A stretch of DNA of 20,189 bases from CAZWCX01 sp964632945. Lineage in GTDB: Bacteria; Planctomycetota; MHYJ01; WSZJ01; CAZWCX01. The stretch spans positions 1 to 20,189 of the forward strand of contig CAZWCX010000125.1 of the NCBI GenBank assembly GCA_964632945.1, given 5' to 3'. Position numbers and translations under genes: made by a program. Shown piece by piece: positions 15,739-20,189 of the stretch; position 1 is the stretch's first letter; each line of letters starts with the position of its first letter. The notes beneath the pieces are model-generated. The model worked only from the letters and a program-made list of their open reading frames with translations, searched no databases and was not told where the DNA came from.

Positions 15739-17568
15739 TCAGAAGCGGATCCCGAGCCCCACGCCGACATCGTGAATCGTCTGGTCGCTGCCGAGAATGG
15801 CGTCGTACTCGACCCAAGTCTGCACTTTTTTTCCGATGTCCAAGACCACCCCGGCTCCCAGGTGCGCGCTGTCGCGGTCAAGGCCGGTGGACTCCACCTC
15901 GAACGGAGTGCCCGCATTGGACACGAACGCGGACTCGATGTGGGTGTCGTCGTCGCCGAAGGAATGGACCCAGCGCGCCCGCACCTCCGGAGTGATCGCG
16001 CCCCAGGAGGTCGGGAGGCGTCGCGCGGCGCGCACGCCCAGTTGGCTCGTCACCGTGTCCGTATCAAAGTCGTCCACCGCAAGGTTGAGCGAGTCCGCCC
16101 CCGTCTCGTCGAACCCGTCCACGGAATTGTGAATGTAGGTCACGCGCGCCGTGGGTCCAAAGGCCCATTCGTCGTCGACCAGCATGTACTCCGCGGCCAG
16201 CGAGCCGGTCGCGTGCCAGCCGTCGGTGTCGCTGCGCGCGGTCCGGTCGAGGCCGGCGAACACGATGCGCCGATCCGCGTCATACCGGTCGAACCCGTAG
16301 GCGGCCCATCCGTAGAGGAGGAAACGACCGCTCTCGAACGAGAAGTACGGGCCCACCGAAACGCTCTCGATCTCCGCGTCGCCGTCGGTGTCGTCGAATT
16401 CGGCGTCGCTCCTCGCATAGGATGCGTGGATCCCTACCTGGGCGCCTCGCGCAACGCGGAAGGACACTCCCGCGGTCCCGGAGGTGGTCCGGAAGTCGGA
16501 GCCGGTGCGCTCGTCCTCCGAGTCGATGTCCCCGAACGTTGCCCGACCCAGGGCGAAAATCGAGAGGGCAGACTCCGGCGCCGCCGCGGAGACACCGCGC
16601 GGGTGCTCGTCTTTCGAAGCGTGCACGCCCGGCGTGGAGACCGAAGGATCCATCACCTCCCGAACGGAGGTGAGCAGGCTGTACCAATCGCGCGGGCCCT
16701 GGAGGGAGGCGGCGAAGTCCCGGGTGTGGCGACCGTCGGAATGGGAGACATTCCGGCCGAGGTACGTCTCCAAGTTCGAGGCCATCGCCCCTGCCTGGGA
16801 GCGGAGCACGCGATCATACGTGGCGTAGAGTTCCGGGTGCAGACGATCCAGAGCATTGGGAATCTGCTCGGCAGGCAGGGCGTATAGGAGGCCGAGGACG
16901 GTGGCGAAGTCCCCCGTGGCCGTCGGATTCAGGGCGTCCAGGGCGAACCCGACGCTCCGTTGGTTGTCGGTCCGTCCCCGCGGGCCGATTGCCGCGACAC
17001 TGAAAACGAAGGTGATGGTCCAGCCGCCGGCGATATCGCCGATGTCTCCTCCGATATCGTCGTTGACGAAGAGGCTCCAGGTGCCGGTAGCACTGCTCCC
17101 ATTGTAGACCGCCAAGAGCGTGCCGTACGGCGGGCCCGGCGCAGGACCGGGCAGCGCCTCTCCGGGATTGAGGTCGGTAGGGCGGTACGAACCCGAAGGG
17201 ACCGCGGTGGGTTGATCGGGGATGAAGATCAGGGCGTCGTCGTCAAAGGTCAAGTTGACGCCGACAACCGGTTGGAGGACGAATGGGGTATTGTTGAACA
17301 ACATGACCGTTTGCCCACCCGGTCCGACGAGGAGAAGGCCGACCTCCGCGAAGCTCGTATGACTCACCCCCAAGACGGTGACATTCACGTCGGAGATCAA
17401 ACTGCCCGGGGGTGGGGTGACGAAAACGCTCGATGGATACGGCGTCGCCGGCGCGTTATCGTTAATGGTGATCGGCGTCGGATTGGAAAACGACTGCGCG
17501 CGAAGTGGGGAAGCGGGAATCAGGACGAGGATGGATGAGACCAGCAGAGAAACCGTTCGATTGCGCAC
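15739..17568 (-). CDS. autotransporter with P-domain-like passenger
   Basis: 609 residues with a GTG start at 17568, supported by GGAGGG six bases upstream and a typical signal peptide (SLLVSSILVLIPASPLRA, cleavage before QSF). Residues 25 to about 195 form a beta-sandwich like the P/homo-B domain of proprotein convertases: SDVNVTVLGVSHTSFAEVGL, LVGPGGQTVMLF, then GTWSLFVNDDIGGDIG and GGWTITF. Next comes a helical linker (FALDALNPTATGDF, ALPAEQIPNALDRLHPELYA) of the kind that precedes autotransporter barrels. The last 270 residues alternate amphipathic strands and end in GIRF. It is thus a type V secreted surface protein. No protease triad is seen, so the passenger is probably structural or adhesive. 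Confidence 0.88.
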   Translation of the reverse strand: MRNRTVSLLVSSILVLIPASPLRAQSFSNPTPITINDNAPATPYPSSVFVTPPPGSLISDVNVTVLGVSHTSFAEVGLLLVGPGGQTVMLFNNTPFVLQPVVGVNLTFDDDALIFIPDQPTAVPSGSYRPTDLNPGEALPGPAPGPPYGTLLAVYNGSSATGTWSLFVNDDIGGDIGDIAGGWTITFVFSVAAIGPRGRTDNQRSVGFALDALNPTATGDFATVLGLLYALPAEQIPNALDRLHPELYATYDRVLRSQAGAMASNLETYLGRNVSHSDGRHTRDFAASLQGPRDWYSLLTSVREVMDPSVSTPGVHASKDEHPRGVSAAAPESALSIFALGRATFGDIDSEDERTGSDFRTTSGTAGVSFRVARGAQVGIHASYARSDAEFDDTDGDAEIESVSVGPYFSFESGRFLLYGWAAYGFDRYDADRRIVFAGLDRTARSDTDGWHATGSLAAEYMLVDDEWAFGPTARVTYIHNSVDGFDETGADSLNLAVDDFDTDTVTSQLGVRAARRLPTSWGAITPEVRARWVHSFGDDDTHIESAFVSNAGTPFEVESTGLDRDSAHLGAGVVLDIGKKVQTWVEYDAILGSDQTIHDVGVGLGIRF

Positions 17569-17619
17569 AGACGACCCTCCAATGCCTCTCGTGCGACCAG
17601 GATGCGCACGATCATTCGC

Positions 17620-17648
17620 ACTTTACGCACATGATCGGCCACGGTCAA
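17620..17648 (-). promoter_or_regulatory. sigma70-like promoter of the autotransporter gene
   Basis: On the minus strand TTGACC (17648-17643) and TAAAGT (17625-17620) are separated by exactly 17 bases and match the consensus at 5 and 4 of 6 positions. The start codon follows about 50 bases later. The whole 17569-17722 gap is AT-richer than its surroundings. Confidence 0.6.
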
Positions 17649-17685
17649 TTGGTTTTGATTCGATACTAGGACACCCATTGTCATA

Positions 17686-17715
17686 TTGACTCTCCCCCCA
17701 CGTCCCGTGTAGCCT
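17686..17715 (+). promoter_or_regulatory. possible promoter giving a leaderless transposase mRNA
   Basis: TTGACT (17686-17691) and TAGCCT (17710-17715) have an 18-base spacer. Transcription would begin about 7 bases on, at or next to ATG 17723. No ribosome binding site is present upstream of that ATG, which agrees with a leaderless message. The -10 match is modest (3 of 6). Confidence 0.35.
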
Positions 17716-17722
17716 TCGACTT

Positions 17723-18826
17723 ATGACCCAACCGCGCCACAGCCTGATCGACCCCGCGGCGACGCCGTACTACCACTGCATCGCCCGTTGCGTCCGCCGC
17801 GCCTTCCTTTGCGGCCGCGATCGCCTGACCGGCAAGAGCTTCGATCACCGGAAGGGCTGGGTCGTCGACCGACTCGCCGCGCTCGCCGAGATCTTCTGCA
17901 TCCGCGTCTGCGCGTACGCGGTCATGAGCAACCACCTCCACGTGGTGCTGCAGATCGACCCGGCGGCGGCCGAATCCCTGGCCCGTGCGGACCTCGAGCG
18001 CCGCCACGCCCGGCTTTTTCCGCTGGTCCATGCCCGCATGCAAACCTGGGCCCCGTCCCAGGTCCAGGAGCGTCTGGAGCTCTTCCGGGCGCGGCTCGCC
18101 GAGATCAGTTGGTTCATGCGCTGCTTGAGCGAGTCGATCGCCCGCCGGGCGAACCGGGAGGACGAGTGCAAGGGCCGCTTCTGGGAGGGGCGGTTCAAAT
18201 CGCAGGCCCTGCTCGACGAGGCCGCGCTCGTGACCTGCATGAGCTACGTCGACCTCAACCCGGTGCGGGCAGGGCTTGCGGACAGCCTGGAGGGGTCGGA
18301 GTTCACCTCGATCCAGCAGCGGCTGCGGCAGGCCGCTCGGCGTCTGCACGGGGACCCGGCGGAAGCGGCGGCGGCGGGCGCGCGGCGAGCCGGTGCGGGG
18401 GGCGGTCGGACTGCGGCGCGGGACGCCTCCAAAGCCCAAGTACGACTCGCCCGCTTCCGCCAAGACTCGTCCGCTCCAGTGCAACGACTCGGTTCCGATC
18501 CCGCGCATGCCGCCGCCCGCAACGACGCGAATCGCCTGCCGGGGAGCTTCCCCGATTACCTGGCGCTGGTGCACTGGGCCGGCCGACGGATGATGGCGGG
18601 GAAGCGCGGCGCCCTTTCGACCGAGCTTCCGCCGTCCTCGCGCGACCTTCTGACGCGGCTGGGCCTGGATCCGGATCGCTGGTTGGACGCCGTGCAGGAG
18701 TTCCGCCATCACTTCTTCTCCTGCGCGGGCAGCGAGGAGCGGATCCGCGCCTACGGCCGGCGCCGCGGGATCCGATTGGCCCGAGGGGCGCGCAAGGCGC
18801 GGGGCCTCTACGCCGGCGTCGCGTAG
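17723..18826 (+). CDS. Y1 (HUH) transposase, REP-associated/IS200-like type
   Basis: 367 residues. The HUH motif is HLH at 71-73 (SNHLHVVL), preceded by CAYAVM; the likely catalytic tyrosine is Tyr175 in CMSYVDLNPVRAG. Also typical are the opening YYHCIARCVRRAFLC (16-30) and DECKGRFWEGRFKSQALLDE (147-166). Such enzymes nick and rejoin single-stranded DNA; relatives (RAYTs) act on genomic palindromes and are usually single-copy, domesticated genes without IS ends. All expected residues are present. The stretch 200-265 is Ala/Arg-rich and poorly conserved. The C-terminal part (GSFPDYLALVHWAGRRM onward) is the accessory domain seen in longer members. ATG 17723 lacks a ribosome binding site and may be read from a leaderless mRNA. 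A decayed piece of the same gene lies at 10505-10590. Confidence 0.88.
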   Translation: MTQPRHSLIDPAATPYYHCIARCVRRAFLCGRDRLTGKSFDHRKGWVVDRLAALAEIFCIRVCAYAVMSNHLHVVLQIDPAAAESLARADLERRHARLFPLVHARMQTWAPSQVQERLELFRARLAEISWFMRCLSESIARRANREDECKGRFWEGRFKSQALLDEAALVTCMSYVDLNPVRAGLADSLEGSEFTSIQQRLRQAARRLHGDPAEAAAAGARRAGAGGGRTAARDASKAQVRLARFRQDSSAPVQRLGSDPAHAAARNDANRLPGSFPDYLALVHWAGRRMMAGKRGALSTELPPSSRDLLTRLGLDPDRWLDAVQEFRHHFFSCAGSEERIRAYGRRRGIRLARGARKARGLYAGVA

Positions 18827-18829
18827 ACG

Positions 18830-18852
18830 CGGGACGGTTGGGATGCGTCCCG
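18830..18852 (+). terminator. hairpin just after the transposase stop
   Basis: CGGGAC (18830-18835) and GTCCCG (18847-18852) form a 6-bp stem with an 11-base loop, beginning four bases after the stop codon. There is no T tract. It may be a weak terminator or a palindrome of the kind these transposases recognise. Confidence 0.3.
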
Positions 18853-18870
18853 GCCGCGATCGCCCGAATC

Positions 18871-19056
18871 CTACCCCGCCTTCTCTCCGGGCGGGAGCAG
18901 CCTTGCCGTGACCAGCGTGATGTCGTCGTGCTGCGGTCCCATGGACTGGTCGATGTCGAGCGCCTCGACCACCTCCGCGGCCGCACGTGGATTCCCCCGG
19001 AAGAGCAGCAGCGCGACGATCAGGGCGAGAGGCAGCAGGCGGAGCAGGGTGGGCAT
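18871..19056 (-). pseudogene. chimeric mini-ORF: signal peptide joined to a SpoIIE/PP2C phosphatase tail
   Basis: The 61-residue frame begins MPTLLRLLPLALIVA and continues to PRAAAE, nearly identical to the signal peptide of the 778-residue protein (10838-13174). It then switches to VVEALDIDQSMGPQHDDITLVTARL, which is the C-terminal end of SpoIIE/RsbU-type PP2C phosphatases (the GxQxDDITLV motif), and stops. The catalytic body of the phosphatase is missing. The join is in frame and falls directly after the signal-peptide boundary. Start codon, GAGGAA ribosome binding site and upstream region belong to repeat copy B. It could be expressed as a tiny exported peptide, but I regard it as a deletion remnant. 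Confidence 0.7.
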
Positions 19057-19355
19057 GAATAGGATTCCTCAGAGGGAGGCCGCCCGGCGCCACCTCCCGC
19101 ACCGCCCTCCTCCGAGCGTGGGCGGGGGGAAGGCGGAACCCCCGCGATCCTGAGGAAGGTTGCGCCGGCATCGCCGCGCATCCGCAGCGTTCTCCCGCGG
19201 CCGGGCCCGATTCTGCGATGGGATCCTGGACAACCCGAGCGCCGCCTGGAGAGCCCGCGAACGGTGTGCCCGGTGGCCCGGAGCGCACCGGGTACGCCAT
19301 ACGGGGGAGGGCACCAGAGAGAGTGCTCTCCTGGGACCGGAAAGTCACGGCTCGC
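18972..19355 (-). repeat. duplicated start/signal-peptide module, copy B
   Basis: Copy B corresponds to 13090-13520 at about 92-93% identity by hand count, lacking 47 bases near 19094. It contains the same minus-strand ribosome binding site, ATG and signal peptide, the GC-rich stem (19102-19136) and the conserved hairpin (19266-19295). Similarity fades at about 19390. Here the module leads into a phosphatase tail, and its other end faces the mfd promoter. Confidence 0.93.
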
Positions 19356-19514
19356 TCGAAGCGGCCTGGTCGAACGACGCGGGGGAGGGGCCCCGGGATC
19401 GGTGTGCCGACGGCGGGGCGAACACACCATCGCCGTCCCGCGGGCCCCCGGGTCGTTCCGCACTTCGTCGGTACGTTCGCGCTGAATCGACGCCAGAAAC
19501 ACCGGCTTCGCCCA

Positions 19515-19544
19515 TTGCCCCAATTCGCCAGAACGCGGTAGAAT
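19515..19544 (+). promoter_or_regulatory. probable promoter of mfd
   Basis: TTGCCC (19515-19520) and TAGAAT (19539-19544) have an 18-base spacer and match the sigma70 consensus at 4 and 5 of 6 positions. The mfd ATG lies 72 bases downstream. The rest of 19390-19616 shows no gene. Confidence 0.5.
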
Positions 19545-19616
19545 CCCTCCGCGCCCGCGATCCGTCGCCCGTTCTCCGCACCCTTCGAAATCCTGGTCGA
19601 GAACCCAGCCCCGCCC

Positions 19617-20189
19617 ATGCCCCGCACGCTGTCCGACGCCGCCTCCCTGCTGCAGCGCTTCCGCCGGATCCCCGCGGTGGAAGCCCTCGCCCGCGACCTG
19701 GGCGCCGCGCCGCTGCCCCGCTTGCAGGCGGGCGGCCTGTGGGGGGCTTCGTCCGCCTTCCTCGTCGCCGCCCTCGCCGCCGACGACACCCACCCCTGGC
19801 TGCTCGTCACCCCCGGCACCGAGGAGGCCGACACCGCGTGCGGCGACCTCGCCACCCTCCTGCCCGGCCGCGCCTTCTCCTTCCCCGCCTGGGAGTCGCT
19901 CCCCGGCGAGGCCCTGGCCCCCGACCCCCGCGTCTTCTCCGGCCGTCTCGGCGTCCTCCGCGCGCTCGCCGCCCCCGGCCCCCGGCCGCCCGTGATCGCG
20001 GCCCCCGCCGCCGCCGTCCTCCAGCCGGTCCTCGCCCGCGAGGAACTCGCCCGTCACGCCCTCCACTTCCGCACCGGCGATGCGTACCCGCGCGAGGAGC
20101 TGGTCTTCGTCCTCACCGAGGAAGGGGAGCTGGAGCGCACCCCCGCCGTCGAGTTCGCCGGCGAGTGCGCCGTCCGCGGCAGCCTCGTC
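19617..20189 (+). CDS. mfd: Mfd transcription-repair coupling factor, N-terminal part (3' partial)
   Basis: ATG 19617 opens a frame that runs off the right edge after 191 codons. It matches the UvrB-like N-terminus of Mfd: a leading helix (TLSDAASLLQRF), a small-residue turn GGLWGASSAFLVAAL, LLVTPGTEEADTACGDLATLLPG, FPAWESLPGEALAPDP (about 89-104), then VFSGRLGVLRAL and RTGDAYPREELV with FAGECAVRGSLV at the end, which corresponds to the EFAVRGGIV segment of Mfd and UvrB. Mfd is a large helicase-like ATPase that removes stalled RNA polymerase from lesions and recruits UvrA; the helicase and polymerase-binding parts lie outside the window. Codon bias is strong. Only a weak GAG precedes the start. 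A decayed copy of its first part lies at 10642-10790. Confidence 0.92.
   Translation, partial: MPRTLSDAASLLQRFRRIPAVEALARDLGAAPLPRLQAGGLWGASSAFLVAALAADDTHPWLLVTPGTEEADTACGDLATLLPGRAFSFPAWESLPGEALAPDPRVFSGRLGVLRALAAPGPRPPVIAAPAAAVLQPVLAREELARHALHFRTGDAYPREELVFVLTEEGELERTPAVEFAGECAVRGSLV

Noticed and set aside
15521..16887. Continuation of the beta-helix frame to 16887
   Set aside because: Beyond about 15520 it is antisense to the autotransporter gene and loses the beta-helix pattern.
1..20189. CRISPR arrays, tRNA, rRNA
   Set aside because: No regularly spaced short repeats, cloverleaf-like sequence or rRNA motifs were seen; the only substantial repeats are the dispersed copies described.

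Overview
The window is a very GC-rich bacterial chromosome segment with strong G/C bias at third codon positions. Several features fit Planctomycetota or a neighbouring lineage: an ECF-type sigma factor starting with the FPTTRWS motif, a Hanks-type Ser/Thr kinase with a long TPR tail, GTG starts, and large secreted proteins of unknown function. This placement is inferred from gene types only; no rRNA or other marker is present except the start of mfd.

Layout. 1-311 holds the 3' end of an unrecognised gene and a possible 46-residue zinc-ribbon protein. 396-2176 (minus) is an overlapping pair: an AAA15/SMC-like ATPase and a TOPRIM-like partner, the architecture of several anti-phage systems. 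The partner has no ordinary start codon. 2457-3355 is debris: the C-terminus of a DDE transposase and the tail of another truncated gene. 3456-8496 looks like a signalling segment: a 1163-residue kinase/TPR protein, a 74-residue peptide with a double-glycine leader behind two inverted repeats, and an ECF sigma factor. 9011-10423 (minus) is an alginate-export-like outer-membrane barrel. 10838-13174 (minus) is a 778-residue secreted protein of unknown function. 14002-14898 encodes a 3D-domain (MltA/YuiC-like) protein, followed by a frameshifted beta-helix gene. 15739-17568 (minus) is an autotransporter with a P-domain-like passenger. 17723-18826 is a Y1 (HUH) transposase of the REP-associated type, and 19617 to the end is the N-terminus of Mfd.

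The most unusual aspect is internal duplication. About 345 aligned bases (13090-13520 and 18972-19355) occur twice at about 92% identity by hand count. Each copy carries a conserved hairpin, a ribosome binding site, a start codon and a signal peptide. Alignable identity stops at the signal-peptide boundary. One copy leads into the 778-residue protein, the other into the tail of a SpoIIE/PP2C-type phosphatase. Separately, 10505-10790 is a decayed copy of two genes found intact near the right end, the transposase and mfd. In it a 167-base piece of mfd has been lost between two CCCCGC repeats. Together these show a region reshaped by repeated duplication and short-homology deletion.
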